64,000 nt of DNA. Source: Dactylis glomerata (lineage: Eukaryota; Streptophyta; Magnoliopsida; Poales; Poaceae). Location: positions 372,001 to 436,000 of the forward strand of contig QXEO01001043.1 of assembly GCA_007115705.1 (NCBI GenBank), read 5' to 3'. Each line of letters starts with the position of its first letter. Position 1 is the first letter of the stretch. The notes below the pieces were generated by a model. That model ran no database searches, was not told where the DNA came from, and saw only the letters and a list, made by a program, of their open reading frames with translations. Below are positions 10,347 to 23,032 of this stretch, piece after piece. The position numbers and the translations under genes are program-made.

Positions 10347-12407
10347 ATGGGTACTCCTGAAAACACCAAGTTGTGTGACTTTGCTAGCACGAACAATAGT
10401 GATTTTATCTGCACTCCTATTGCACCAACTGTTCCTGCTACCACCTTTTATGAGATCAAGCCTGCTTTATTGAACCTTGTTATGAAAGAGCAATTTTCTG
10501 GTGCTAGTACTGAAGATGCTGCAGCTCATCTCAACAATTTTGTTGAGCTATGTGAGATGCAGAAATATAAAGATGTTGATAGTGATATTATTAAGCTCAA
10601 GCTGTTTCCTTTTTCTTTGAGAGGAAAGGCTAAAGATTGGTTGCTGTCTTTGACTAAGAATAGTATTGATTCATGGGCTAAGTGTAAGGATGCTTTTATT
10701 GGTAGATATTATCCTCCTGCTAAGATTATAGCTTTGCGCAGCAATATTATGAAGTTTACTCAGTTTGATAATGAACATGTTGCTCAAGCTTGGGAAAGAA
10801 TGAAATCTATGGTAAAGAATTGCCCCACTCATGGACTGACTACTTGGATGATTATCCAAACTTTTTATGCAGGACTGAATTTTTCTTCAAGGAACCTACT
10901 TGATTCAGCTGCTGGAGGCACCTTTATGTCCCTTACCTTGGGCGCCGCATCAAAGCTACTCGACAACATGATGGTAAATTATTCCGAATGGCACACCGAG
11001 AGAGCTCCACAAGGTAAGAAGGTAAATTCTGTTGAGGAAACCTCTTCCTTGAGTGATAAGATTGATACAATTATGGCTATGCTTGCTAATGATAGGACTC
11101 ATGTTGATCCTAATAATGTTCCTCTAGCCTCTCTGGTTGCTCAAGAAGAGCAGGTTGATGTGCATTTCATTAGAAATAACAATTTTAATAACAATGCTTA
11201 TAGGAACAATTTTGCTAGTAACAATTATAGGCCGTATCCTTCTACCAATGGTAATGGTTATGGTAACTCTGATGGTAATTCCTACAACAACACTAGGGCC
11301 GCGCCCTCCGAGCTTGAGGTAATGCTCAAGGACTTCATCGGTAAGCAAACTGCTTTTAATAAGTCTGTTGAGGAAAAGTTAGGCAAAATTGATATTCTTG
11401 CTTCTAAAGTTGATAGCCTTGCTCATGATGTTGAACTTCTGAAATTAAAAGTGTTCCCTAATGATGTGAATGTGAGCAATATTGTTGCTGCCGCTAATAC
11501 TACCCAAGTTAGAATTGATGAAAATATTAGATTGTTAGCGGAATTGCATGTCAGGTGGGAAAGAGAAGATGAGATGGCTAGAGAGATGAAGGTATGTACT
11601 GTTACTACCTCTAATGATGTTGCTCCTACTGATAGCAACCCTCTTACTTTGATTGGTGTAGAGAAAACTCCCACTCCTTGTGTTAAAAAGCCTAAAACTG
11701 CCAAAACTTTTTCTTAAAAGAGTGCTGAAATTTTTCGGAGTGTGGGAGATGATATCTCTATTTCCTTTAATGATTTTGATGTTGATGGCTGCAATATATC
11801 TGAAGTTATTTTGTTCTTGCAAAAGCTTGCTTTGACTCCCAATGCTAGTTCTTTAAATATTGCTTTTACTAAGCATATTACCAATGCTCTTATAAAGATT
11901 AGGGATGAAAAGTTGGAGCAAAAAGCCTCTGTTCCCAAGAAGTTAGAAGATGGTTGGGAACCCATCATTGATATGCATGTTAATGGTTATGATTGTCATG
12001 CTTTTTGTGATCTAGGTGCTAGTATTTCCATCATGCCTAGAAAGATTTATGACATGCTTGATTTACCACCGCTTGAAAAATGTTATTTTGATGTTCCTAT
12101 TGCTGATGTTGCTAAGAAGAAACCTTTGGGAAGGATTAATGATGTTCTTATTGTGGTTAACAATAACCCTGTTCCCGTTGATTTTCTTGTTATGGACGTT
12201 GAATGACATGCTTCATGTCCTATTATTTTGGGAAGACCCTTCCTTCGAACTGTAGGTGCTATCATTGATATGAGGGAAGGCACTATCAAGTATCAATTCC
12301 CACTAAAGAAAAGTATGGAACACTTCCCTAGGAAAAGAAAGAAATTACTTTTTGACTCTATTCTTAGAGCAAATTATGAGCTTGATGCTTCTTCTGAAAT
12401 TACTTGA
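10347..12407 (+). pseudogene. gag-protease polyprotein of element A, with two in-frame stops
   Basis: One reading frame of 686 codons starting at ATG 10347. Residues about 60-175 form a retrotransposon gag domain (LRGKAKDWLLSL, WAKCKDAFIGRYYPP, AWERMKSMVKNCPTHGL). An Asn-rich stretch follows (about 277-315), and no zinc knuckle is seen. TAA at 11715-11717 ends the gag part; the same frame goes on with no shift into an aspartic protease with active site CDLGASISIMP (about 12003-12035) and the later ILGRPFLRTVGAIIDM. A second stop, TGA at 12204-12206, splits the protease between its active site and the ILGRP motif. The final stop is at 12405-12407. The first stop could be a readthrough signal; the second looks like a lesion. 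Gag would build particles and the protease would process them. Confidence 0.85.
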
Positions 12408-15324
12408 TTCGCAATTTTCTGCGCCTAGCTCAAAGGCGTTAAAGAAAAGCACTCTTGGGAGATAACCCATTGTTTACTTTTCAGTACTTTTTCTTTTATT
12501 TGAGTCTTGGAAGTCATTACTACTGTAATGACCGCTCCTTATCTTGTTTATTTCGTTTTTGTGCCAAGAGAAGCCTCTAATTTGAGCGAGGTAAAGATTT
12601 GGGGTTATTGCTGTCCTGAAACTGTTTTCGGTGCTGCACCGTAAAAATTCGTGAAAATTCTCTGTTTATCTTTTGGACCTGCGATTTCTTGTGCATATGC
12701 CCCAGGTTATATCCAAACTTTTCTTAGTTGAACACTTTTTGATTTGAGCAACAGAAAATCCCTCAAAAATTCGTCCATTATCAGCTGTCCAGTTTTGACA
12801 GATTTCTGCCAATATTTGTTTTTGCCACTTTATCGCTTTCTTTTGAGTTCTTTTTTATCATGGAACTCTTGTGGAAGTTGCTACAGTAGTATATACTTTA
12901 TATGTGGTGGTTTTGGGTTGAAACCTGAAGCTAAAAGAGGTTGAATATATTTTATGCTTACACTAATGTTGCTAATAGAATTGTGTTTAGTTTTGTATGA
13001 AGGAAGTTTTCAAGTGTAGGGATTGGAGAATGATGAGATGAGTTGAAGAATGGACAAAAGCTCAAGATTGGGGATTCCCATGCATCACCCCAAGAAATAT
13101 CCAAGAAGTACAAGCGTCAAAGCTTGGGGATGCCCCCGAGGCACCCCTTCTTCATCGGCAAAAATCAGGTCACCTTTCAAAACACTATATTTTTATTGCT
13201 TCATGCACTATGTGTTTTTCTTGGAGCGTCAGTTGTTTTAGTTTTCTTAGTTGGTTTAGTTTGTTTGTTTGCTGCAATAAATTGTTGGACCCCAACAAAT
13301 TTCCTTTGGAGGAGATGTACTCGTTTTCATTTGCAAAGAATGCTCTAGTTTTCACTCTTATTAAAAATCGAGTGTTCTACTTTTTCTGCTACTGCTTTTG
13401 GTTTTCGTTTTCGCCTTGATATGCATTCAGATCTTGTCATATCTTTTCATCAAGGTGTATTTTTGCCTCTGATCTTTATTGGTTTTCATCAAAAGAGGTA
13501 TTTATAAAAATTTCAAATGGTGTTGGAAAAGAGAAAAAGCTTTGTGCAAAATAGTGGTACAAGAAGGAGCTTGTGTAGACTGCGGCTTAGGCTTTTTCAT
13601 GTCATGCTTGATGTCTTTTTGATAGTATGCTTAGTGGTTTTGCTGTAGCATGACTTGTCTCAAATAACTGAGATTGCTTAATGAGCCTTTGAAAAAATCA
13701 TGCGTTGTTTTTATTGTATGGAAGCATTATTTTGGTTTTCTCCTTGATGCTTTATTTGGGTTGACTTGGCGCATGCTCACACATGTTAGACTCTTCCAAA
13801 GTCGCCATTAGCCTTCATGATCATTTAGTTTTTGACTTTTGATGCCATCGTATGCTTCTTTTAATATCGCTTTGTCGCTTTGCATGATTATGGCCATTAT
13901 TGCTCTCTTAGTTGGTCGCTCCCAGTCTTTTGCTAGCCCTCGCCTTGTACTGAGTATGAGCTCTACTCGTGCATCCAACTCCTAAAAGCCAAAGTTTTCC
14001 ATTGTGTCCACCATACATACCTATTAGCAATTTGCTATTCCAAGTAAATTTGACTTGCTTTTATTTTCTCTTCAAATTAAACTCTTACCAGTGTTATGCG
14101 AAATTCGGTCAGTAAAGCTCTCACGAACCGGAAGGCACACTTTACTTTTTCCTGTTCTTAAAAATTTGACATTGCGGTCTTTTATGCTGAGTTGTTATGC
14201 TTGCAAGTTGTAAGTTGGATTCTAGCCCAGCCATGCCGTCATGGGGCAAGCTTTCAACATTGCACTTCTTTTTGAGTTGATATCGTGATCTTTTGTTTAT
14301 GGATGCCCGCTGTGTGAAATGAATTGGGAATCTTGTGAGGATCATGGAGTTTTTATATGTGTTAGGGAAACGCCGGGCCGCCAATCTAAGCCATGCATAA
14401 TTCATGGTGGAAATTTGCAGCATACCCATGGTGAACATTCGACGACGCATCTCACAATAAAAAGCTAAACAATATAGCAAATAAAAGAGATGTCGAGGTG
14501 TTCATTGTCTGCTTGTCCTGTCATTTTGGTGTGGGCTTGTTCCATGTCATCGGGCACGGAGGTACCCCATTGGCGGTTCTCAATGATATGCATATACTTA
14601 CAATGACAAGAGCCTTGCTTGGGACTCTAAGTAAATTAGCATAGTTTGGGTACTCGTATTCACGGGACACGAGGTTTTCAACTTATGATTTGTCAAGCAT
14701 ATGCATCATAATTGTTCTCGCATTAACTTTAACCATTCAAGATGCTTATGATGGGGGCAATGAGAGCTCAAAGCCGGTAAGTACCATAATTTTTGAAGGT
14801 TATAAAACTTATAATCACTGCTTCCCTCTGCGAAGGGCCTTTCTTTTACTTTTATGTTGAGTCACCACCTTCTTTCTTTATGCACCATTAAGAGAGCATA
14901 GTTGTCATTCTTAGTGTGATATGCATTGTCCCAAAGTTCATTGATTAACTCATATTGTTGGTTTCACTTGTTCTTAAATTATTTGTATCTAGTCGCCCTC
15001 TTAAACTTTGAGGTGTCCTATGCATTTATGTTTTGCTCTCTTTGAAGGACAAGCTGAAAACCATTTGTATGTTTTTCCTTATGATTTGAACACACGTTTG
15101 ACTTTCATTGTTTCATTATCATGATCTTTTGTTTGTGTTCATCTGCATGTTTACAACATGGTTGCTAAGTTCTTATTGTCATGATTATATCTTTCATGCC
15201 TATGTTTTAAGTTCTATTGATCCCAGCTCACCAATGCTTGCATATATGATCAAGATTGTGTAGGTGCATGTCACCTCAAAAATTATTCTTTGTTATCACT
15301 TACCTACTCGAGGACGAGCAGGAG
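12408..15324 (+). other. Long 3' noncoding interior of element A
   Basis: About 2.9 kb without plausible ORFs, where pol would be in an autonomous element. It starts with ttcgcaattttctgcgcc just after the stop and ends at the polypurine tract. The same stretch occurs in B (20102-23016), in E (2055-3608) and, reversed, in G (62170-64000). It is well kept between copies although noncoding. Confidence 0.75.
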
Positions 15325-15341
15325 TTAAGCTTGGGGATGCT
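15325..15341 (+). promoter_or_regulatory. Polypurine tract of element A
   Basis: taagcttggggatgct-like purine-rich stretch directly before the 3' LTR. The same string precedes the 3' LTRs of E, B and G. It would prime plus-strand DNA synthesis. Confidence 0.7.
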
Positions 15342-16937
15342 TGATACGTCTCAAACGTATCTATAATTTTTGATGCTCCATGCTTGTTTTACACCATTTG
15401 CCTATTGTTTCGTTACACTTAGTGGCATTTTTATACATTTTCCGGAACTAACCTATTAACGAAGTGCCACAGTGCCAGTTTCCTGTTTTCTGCTGTTTTT
15501 GTGTTTCAGAAGTGATACACAGGAAATATTCTCGGAATTGGACGAAACAAGTTCCTGAAGTCATATTTCACGGGGAAGCTCCCAAACAACCGAAGACCTG
15601 ACGGAGGGGGGCCACGTGGCCCCCACACACAGGGGCGGCGCGGCCACCCCCCTGGCCGCGCCGGGCCCGCGTGAGGGGCCGTGGTCCCTCCTCTGACATC
15701 GTACTTTCGCCTATATATACCCCCTGACGAGAAAAACCTAGAGGCCCGGTCAGTTTTCCAGAATACATCGCGATCCGCCGCCGCCGTCGACCCGAAGATC
15801 GGGAGGGTCCAGAAGCTCTTCCCGGCACCCTGCCGGAGAGGGGAATCACCACCGGAGGTCTTCTTCATCGCCATGCTTGCCTCCGGAGCGATGAGTGAGT
15901 AGTCTACCTTGGACTATGGGTCCATAGCAGTAGCTAGCTGGTTGTCTTCTCCACCATGTGCTTCATGTTTAGATCTCATGAGCTACCCTACATGATTGAG
16001 ATCACCGTTATGTAATTCTATGATGTTGGTTTGTTGGGATCCGACGAATATTGGTGTTTATGATTAAGTTGATGTACTGAATTATATCTTTTGTTATCTC
16101 TATGTTGTTTATGATCTTGCATGCTCTCCGTTGTTAGTAGCTATCTTGGCCGAGTAGTTGCTAGTGACTCCAAGAGGGGGTATTTATGCTCGATAGTGGG
16201 TTCATGCCTCTATTTCACCTGGGGGAGTGACAGAAACCTCTAAGGTGGTAGATGTGCTGTTGCTACTAGGGAGAAAACAACATTCATATGCTCAAGGGCA
16301 TATGCTTTGTTTACATTACACACTTTGCTTAATGCAATTATCTGTTGTTCGCAACTTAATACTTTTGGGGTGTTCGGATGATATCCCCGAGGGTGGATTA
16401 TTAGTCATAGATGCAGTTGGATGGCGGTCTATGTATTTTGTTGTAATGCCCAGAGTAAATCTCATAGTGATCTTCTTGACATATCACGTTATCTTTATTC
16501 TATCAATTGCCCAACTGTAATTTGTTTACCCAGCATGTTATTTATCTATGGAGAGACACCACTAGTGAACTGTGGACCCCGGTCCTATTTTAATCATATT
16601 GCAATCACCTGTTTACTTTTCCCGCACTGTTTATTTTACTCGCATATTACTACTGTTTTCCACTCGATACACTCATAACCTTTGTTTCAAGCAAACCGGT
16701 GAGATTGACAACCTCATCGCAAGTTGGGGACAAAGTATTTGTTTGTGTGTGTGCAGGTTCCGCAAACACCTTCAGTCGTCACCGTCTCTCTTCTTCAAGA
16801 TCGACATTAAACCTTGGTTTCTTAACTGAGGGAAAACTAGCCGCTGCACTCATCATACCTTCCTCTTGGGGTTCCCAACGGGCTGGTCATTCACCATGCA
16901 CAAGGACTGTCTGTTGCCACATTCACCTGAAGCATCA
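15342..16937 (+). repeat. 3' LTR of element A (1596 bp)
   Basis: Aligns end to end with 8554-10150. Differences seen by eye are almost all transitions. Followed by the target duplication copy cccgc (16938-16942), after which the interrupted LTR of C resumes. Confidence 0.93.
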
Positions 16938-17540
16938 CCCGCGAGTGGATTTTTAGTCATAGATGCAGTTGGATGGCGGTCTATGTATTTTGTCGTAAGA
17001 CCCAGAGTAAGCCTCATAGTGATCCTCGTGATGTGTGTACGTTATCTTTACTCTATCAATTGCCCAACTGTAATTTGTTTACCCAGCATGCTTTTATTTA
17101 TCTTATGGAGAGACGCCACTAGTGAACTATGGACCCCGGTCCAATTTCATTTACATTGCTTTACCATTTTACTATTACTCGCTCTATTTACTTTACTTGC
17201 ATTACTATTATCCTTTTACCACTCAATACGCTCAATCCTTTGTTTACAGCAAACCGGTGAGATTGACAACCTCATCGTAAGTTGGGAGCAAAGTTCTTGG
17301 TTGTGTTGTGTGCAGGTTTCACGTTGCTGCTGGGTGAAGACACGCCGACAAGAAGTTTATCTGGCGCCCTTGTCTGGAGTGTCACGAAGCTAGCAAGCAT
17401 CACCTTCTGAAGTTTGGCTTTCTCCTACTTGTTCGATAAACCTTGGTTTCACAACTGAGGGAAGACTTGCTACTGTGCTCATCATACCTTCCTCTTAGGG
17501 TTCCCAATGGGCTGTACTTACAAGCCATCAAGCAGTTTTC

Positions 17541-17558
17541 TAGCGCCGTTGCCGGGGA
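17541..17558 (+). promoter_or_regulatory. Primer binding site of element C
   Basis: tagcgccgttgccgggga, one base off the tRNA-Asp site of A. Its position right after the LTR end at 17530 shows that the C LTR is a 5' LTR. Confidence 0.75.
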
Positions 17559-17664
17559 CCGAAGAAGAATAATCTCCCTCGTCAACTACGCGCCAGCAAA
17601 GGCGCAAACTCATCAAGATACAAAGACCAAAGAAGAAAAGAATCACACACCTTCAGATGCGTAA

Positions 17665-19331
17665 TGATACGTCTCCAACGTATCTATAATTTTTGATGCT
17701 CCATGCTTGTTTTTACACCATTTGCCTATTGTTTCGTTACACTTTGTGGCACTTTTATGCATTTTCCGGAACTAACCTACTAACAAGTTGCCACAGTGCC
17801 AGTTCCCTATTTTCTGCTGTTTTTGTGTTTCAGAAGTGATACACAGGAAATATTCTCGGAATTGGACGAAACAAGTTCCTGAAGTCTTATTTTGTCCGGG
17901 AGCTTCTAGTCATCCGAAGAGAAGAAGGAGAGGGGCCACAGGCCGCCCTCACGCAGGGCTGGCGCGGCCCAGCCCCTAGCCGCGCCGCCCTAGCGTGAGG
18001 AGGCCTGGGGCCACCTCTGACATCGTCTCTTCGCCTATAAAGACCTCCCGATGGGAAAAACCTAAGTACCCGATCACTTTTCCAGAACACATCGTGATCC
18101 GCCGCCGCCATCGACCCGAAGATCGGGAGGGTCCAGAAGCTCTTCCCGGCACCCTGCCGGAGAGGGGAATCGCCACCGGAGGTCTTCTTCATCGCCATGC
18201 TTGCCTCCAGAGCGATGAGTGAGTAGTCTACCTTGGACTATGGGTCCATAGCAGTAGCTAGATGGTTGTCTTCTCCACCATGTGCTTCATGTTTAGATGT
18301 CATGAGCTGCCCTACATGATTGAGATCACCGTTATGTAATTCTACATGTTTGGTTTGTTGGGATCCGATGAATATTGGTGTTATGATTGAGTTGCTGTAC
18401 TGAATTATATCTTTTGTTATCTCTATGTTGTTTATGATCTTGCATGCTCTCCGTTGTTAGTAGCTATCTTGGCCGAGTAGTTGCTAGTGACTCCAAGAGG
18501 GGGTATTTATGCTCGATAGTGGGTTCATGCCTCTATTTAACCTGGGGGAGTGACAGAAACCTCTAAGGTTGTAGATGTGCTGTTGCTACTAGGGAGAAAA
18601 CAACATTCATATGCTCAAGGGCATATGCTTTGTTTACATTACACACTTTGCTTAATGCAATTATCTGTTGTTCGCAACTTAATACTTGTGGAGTTCTCGG
18701 ATTGATTCGCCACAAGTGGATTATTAGTCATAGATGCAGTTGGATGGCGGTCTATGTATTTTGTTGTAATGCCCAGAGTAAATCTCATAGTGATCTTCTT
18801 TACATATCACGTTTATCTTTATTCTATCAATTGCCCAACTGTAATCTGTTTACCCAGCATGTGTTATTTATCTTATGGAGAGACACCACTAGTGAACTGT
18901 GGACCCCGGTCCTATTTTCATCATATTGCTATCACCTGTTTACTTTACTCGCACTGTTTACTTTACTCGCATACTCTACTGTTTTCCACTCGATACGCTC
19001 ATAACCATTGTTTCAAGCAAACCGGTGAGATTGACAACCTCATCGCAAGTTGGGAACAAAGTACTTGGTTGTGTTGTGTGCAGGTTCCGCATTGCTACTG
19101 GCCAAAGACGAGTCAACAAGTGCGCCCTTGTTGGAGTGCTATTAAGCCAGTCTGCATCACCTTTAGTCGTTTGTCCCTTCTCTCCAAGATCGACATACCT
19201 TGGTTTCTTAACTGAGGGAAAGTTAGCTGCTATACTCATCACACCTTCCTCTTGGGGTTCCCAACGGGCTGGTTGTTCACCACGCACAAGGACCATCAAC
19301 TGCATATTCACACGTCAACTTGGCGTTAGCA
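17665..19331 (+). repeat. 5' LTR of element B (1667 bp)
   Basis: TGATACGTCTCC...GTTAGCA, with borders set by comparison with 23033-24676. It is slightly longer than the 3' LTR, which has lost two short stretches near 24149 and 24190. Confidence 0.9.
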
Positions 19332-19341
19332 GCCTCTTTTC

Positions 19342-19359
19342 TGGCGCCGTTGCCGGGGA
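19342..19359 (+). promoter_or_regulatory. Primer binding site of element B (tRNA-Asp)
   Basis: tggcgccgttgccgggga, identical to the site in A, ten bases after the LTR end. Confidence 0.85.
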
Positions 19360-19516
19360 GATTGGAAGACTTCTGCGAGGGGAGTTTTCGCACGCACATC
19401 CTTTACTTTGTTATTGTTTTGCTTTACTTTATTTATTTTACCTGTATCGTTTTATATCAAAAACTCAAAAAAATTAGAATCCTTGGTAGTTGTTATTTCT
19501 TTACTTTTAGTTCATT

Positions 19517-20101
19517 ATGTTGATCCCTAAGTACGTTCTGGAGGACCTCTCAGTAGGTAGTGGTTCAATTATTGGAAAAAGTAACATTGAGGAGTTCTTT
19601 AATCACATTACTATGCATAAGGAAGTTGAGGAAAAATCTTTGGTTGAGCTAGCTCCTAGTTATGAAGTTGCTTCTGCTTATTTAGTTCACATGTTAGAAG
19701 CTAGGTTTGCTAGCCTTAATCCTTTTATGCAATACATGTTCCTTAAGCTTCATGAAACTGAGGATCCCGAAAAGAAAGCTTTTATCTTGGAAACTTTACG
19801 CATAGAGTTTAAAGATGTTGCAAGTGAGGCTAGGAAAGTTTTTAAGAAGTTTAATAAGCTTGGCTCGCCTGTTGAAATTGTTGGTACACCCAACGAAGAT
19901 TCTAGATTGCCAATACCTTGTAAGCTTGTAGGAATTCATAATGCCTTGGTAGCTAATACTAGTTGGATTTGTCCTGAAAATCTTTTTGATGAAAATAGTG
20001 TACCAAAGCGTGATTACAAGGGATACTCAAAACCTCAATTGGATAGTATTCATTTCTTTATTCCTATAGTGGATCCTGATCCCCCTTTCATTATTACTTG
20101 A
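19517..20101 (+). CDS. Unrecognised 194-residue ORF of element B
   Basis: ATG at 19517 to TGA at 20099-20101, uninterrupted. I do not recognise the product. It is not the gag or protease of A: no gag domain, no D-T/S-G active site, no zinc knuckle. It begins MLIPKYVLEDLSVG; the middle is helical and charged (ASEARKVFKKFNKL), and there is no membrane segment or signal peptide. It takes the exact place of gag-protease: the leader before it and the noncoding DNA after it, including the stop codon context attacttga, match A. That the frame stays open although the LTRs have drifted by about 2% suggests it was functional when B moved, or that little time has passed. It could be a captured host fragment or a rapidly evolving accessory protein. 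Confidence 0.65.
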   Translation: MLIPKYVLEDLSVGSGSIIGKSNIEEFFNHITMHKEVEEKSLVELAPSYEVASAYLVHMLEARFASLNPFMQYMFLKLHETEDPEKKAFILETLRIEFKDVASEARKVFKKFNKLGSPVEIVGTPNEDSRLPIPCKLVGIHNALVANTSWICPENLFDENSVPKRDYKGYSKPQLDSIHFFIPIVDPDPPFIIT

Positions 20102-23016
20102 TTCGCAATTTTCTGCGCCTAGCTCAAAGGCGTTAAAGAAAAGCACTCTTGGGAGATAACCCAATGTTTTATTTCTAGTATTTTTTCTTTTATTTGAGTC
20201 TTGGAAGTCATTACTACTGTAATGACCGCTCCTTATCTTGTTTATATTGTTTTTGTGCCAAGAGAAGCCTCTAATTCGAGCGAGGTAATGATTTGGGGAT
20301 GTTGCTGTCCTGAAACTATTTTTGGTGCTGCACCGTAAAAATTCGTATAAATTCTCTGTATATCTTTTGGACTTGCGATTTCTTATGAATATGCCCAAGG
20401 TTATATCCAAACTTTTGTTAGTTGAACACTTTTTGATTTGAGCAACAGAAAAACCCTCAAAAATTCGGCCTTTGTCAGCTGTTCTGTTTTGACAGATTTC
20501 TGCCAATATTTGTGTTTGCCGCTTTATCGCTTTCTTTTGAGTTCTTTTGATCATGGAACTTTTGGGGAAGTTGCTACAGTAGTATTTTCTATATATGTGG
20601 TGGTTTTGAGTTGAAACCTGAAGCAAAAAGAGGTTGATTATATGTTATGCTACACTAATGTTGCTAATAGATTTGTGTTTAGTTTTGTATGAAGGAAGTT
20701 TTCAAGTGTAGGGATTGGAGAATGATGAGATGAGTTGAAGAATGGACAAAAGATCAAGCTTGGGGATGCCCATGCATCACCCCAAGAAATATCCAAGATG
20801 TACAAGCGTCAAAGCTTGGGGATGCCCCCGAGGCACCCCTTCTTCATAGGCAAAAATCAGGTCACCTTTAAAGACACTATATTTTAATTACTTCATGCAC
20901 TATGTGATTTTCTTGGAGCGTCAGTTGTTTTAGTTTTCTTAGTTAGTTTAGTTTTGTTTGCTGCAATAAATGGTTGGACCCCAACAAATTTCCTTTGGAG
21001 GAGATGTACTCGTTTTCATTTGCCAAGAACACTTCGTTTTTCATTCTTACAATTTCACCGGGTGTTCTTCTTTTTCCGCTACTGCTTTTGGTTTTCGTTT
21101 TCGCCTTGATTTGCATTCAGACCTTGGCATATCTTTTCATCAAGGTGTATTTTTTCCTCTGATCTTTATTGGTTTTCATCAAAAGAGGTGTCTTTAAAAA
21201 TTTCAAATGGTGTTGGAAAAGAGAAAAAGCTTTGTGCAAAAAAGTGGTACAAGAAGGAGCTTGTGTAGACTACGGCTTAGGCTTTTTCATGTCATGCTTG
21301 ATGTCTTTTTGATAGTATGCTTAGTGGTTTTGCTGTAGCATGACTTGTCTCAAATAACTGAGATTGCTTAATGAGCCTTTGAAAAAATCATGCGTTGTTT
21401 TTATTGTATGGAAGCATTATTTTGGTTTTCTCCTAGATGCTTTATTTGGGTTGACTTGGCGCATGCTCACACATGTTAGACTCTTACAAAGTCGCCAATA
21501 GCCTCTATGATCATTTAGTTTTTGACTTTTGATGCCATCTTATGCTTCTTTTAATGTCGCTTTGTCGCTTTGCATGATTATGGCCATTATTGCTCTCTTA
21601 GTTGGTCGCTCCCAGTCTTTTGCTAACCCTCGCCTTGTACTGAGTATGAGCTCTACTCGTGCATCCAACTCCTAAAAGCCAAAGTTCTCCAAAGTGTCCA
21701 CCATACATACCTACTAGCAATTTGCTATTCAAAGTAAATTTGACTTGCTTTTATTTTCTCTTCAAATTAAACTCTTACCAGTGTTATGCGAAATTCGGTC
21801 AGTAAAGCTCTCACGAATCGGAAGGCACACTTTACTTTTTCCTGTTCTTAAAAATTTGACATTGTGGTCTCTTATGTTGAGTTGTTATGCTTGCAAGTTG
21901 TAAGTTGGAGACTAGCCCAGCCATGCAGTCATGGGCAAGCTTTCAACATTGCACTTCTTATTTGAGTTGATATCGTGATCTTTTGTTTATGGATGCCCGC
22001 GGTGTGAAATGAATTGGGAATCTTGTGGGGATCATGGAGTTTGTATATGTGTTAGGGAAACGCCAGGCCGCTAATCTAAGCCATGCATAATTCATGGTGG
22101 AAATTTGCAGCATACCCATGGTGAACATTCGACGACGCATCTCACAATAAAAAGCTAAACAAATGGCAAATAAAAGAGATGTCGAAGTGTTCATTGTCTG
22201 CTTGTCCTGTCATTTTGATGTGGGCTTGTTCCATGTCATCGGGCATGGAGGTACCCCATTGGCGGTTCTCAATGATATGCATATATTTACAATGACAAGA
22301 GCCTTGCTTGGGACTCTAAGTAAAGTAGCATGAGGTTTGGGTACTCGTATTCACGGGACACGTGGTTTTCAACTTATGATTTGTCAAGCATATGCATCAT
22401 AATTGTTCTCGCATTAACTTTAACCATTCAAGATGCTTATGATGGGGGCAATGAGAGCTCAAAGCCGGTAAGTACCATAATTTTCGAAGGTTATAAAACT
22501 TGCAATCACTGCTTCCCTTTGCGAAGGGCCTTTCTTCTACTTTTATGTTGAGTCACCACCTTCTATCTTTATGCACCATTAAGAGAGCATAGTTGTCATT
22601 CTTAGTGTAATATGCATTGTCCCAAAGTTCATTGATTGATTCATATTGTTGGTTTCACTTGTTCTCAAATTATTTGTATCTAGTCACCCTCTTAAACTTG
22701 AAGGTGTCCTATGCATTTATGTTTTGCTCTCTTTGAAGGACAAGCTGAAAACCATTTGTATGTTTTTCTTTATGATTTGAACACACGTTTGACTTTCATT
22801 GTTTCATTTTCATGATCTTTTGTTTGTGTTCATTTGCATGTTTACAACATGGTCGCTAAGTTCTTATTGTCAAGATTATATCTTCATGCCCATGTTCTAA
22901 GTTCTTATGATCCCAGCTCACAAATGCTTACATACATGATCAAGATTGTGTAGGTGCATGTCACCTCAAAAATTATTCTTTTGTTATCACTTACCTACTC
23001 GAGGACGAGCAGGAGT
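20102..23016 (+). other. 3' noncoding interior of element B
   Basis: Homologous along its length to 12408-15324 of A, with many point differences and no credible ORF. Confidence 0.75.
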
Positions 23017-23032
23017 TAAGCTTGGGGATGCT

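Larger units (their letters stand above)
8554..16937 (+). mobile_element. Element A: complete non-autonomous Gypsy-type LTR retrotransposon (8384 bp)
   Basis: Two full LTRs, primer binding site, gag-protease, long 3' noncoding interior and polypurine tract, all in order. It is flanked by ctcgc (8549-8553) and cccgc (16938-16942), a 5-bp target duplication with one C/T difference. I count by eye about 13 substitutions and one indel between its LTRs (under 1%), so it is young. No reverse transcriptase, RNase H or integrase is present: the coding part ends at 12407 and nearly 2.9 kb of noncoding DNA follows. It must use enzymes from a relative. Confidence 0.92.
7513..17664 (+). mobile_element. 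Element C: 5' LTR and leader of an LTR retrotransposon, split by element A
   Basis: The LTR is 7513-8553 plus 16943-17530 (1629 bp without the insertion). A cut the LTR, and the two halves join in register at the A target site. A primer binding site (17541-17558, one base off the A version) and about 105 bp of leader follow, ending at 17664 where B is inserted. After B the sequence is D, so C has lost everything from its leader to its 3' LTR. The LTR is related to but clearly diverged from those of A, B, E, F and G, so C is older. The base string before it is aaggc (7508-7512); no matching right copy exists. Confidence 0.75.

Noticed and set aside
20027..20626. 199-codon minus strand ORF in element B
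   Set aside because: Runs across the end of the B ORF and into noncoding interior; A has no such frame at the same place.
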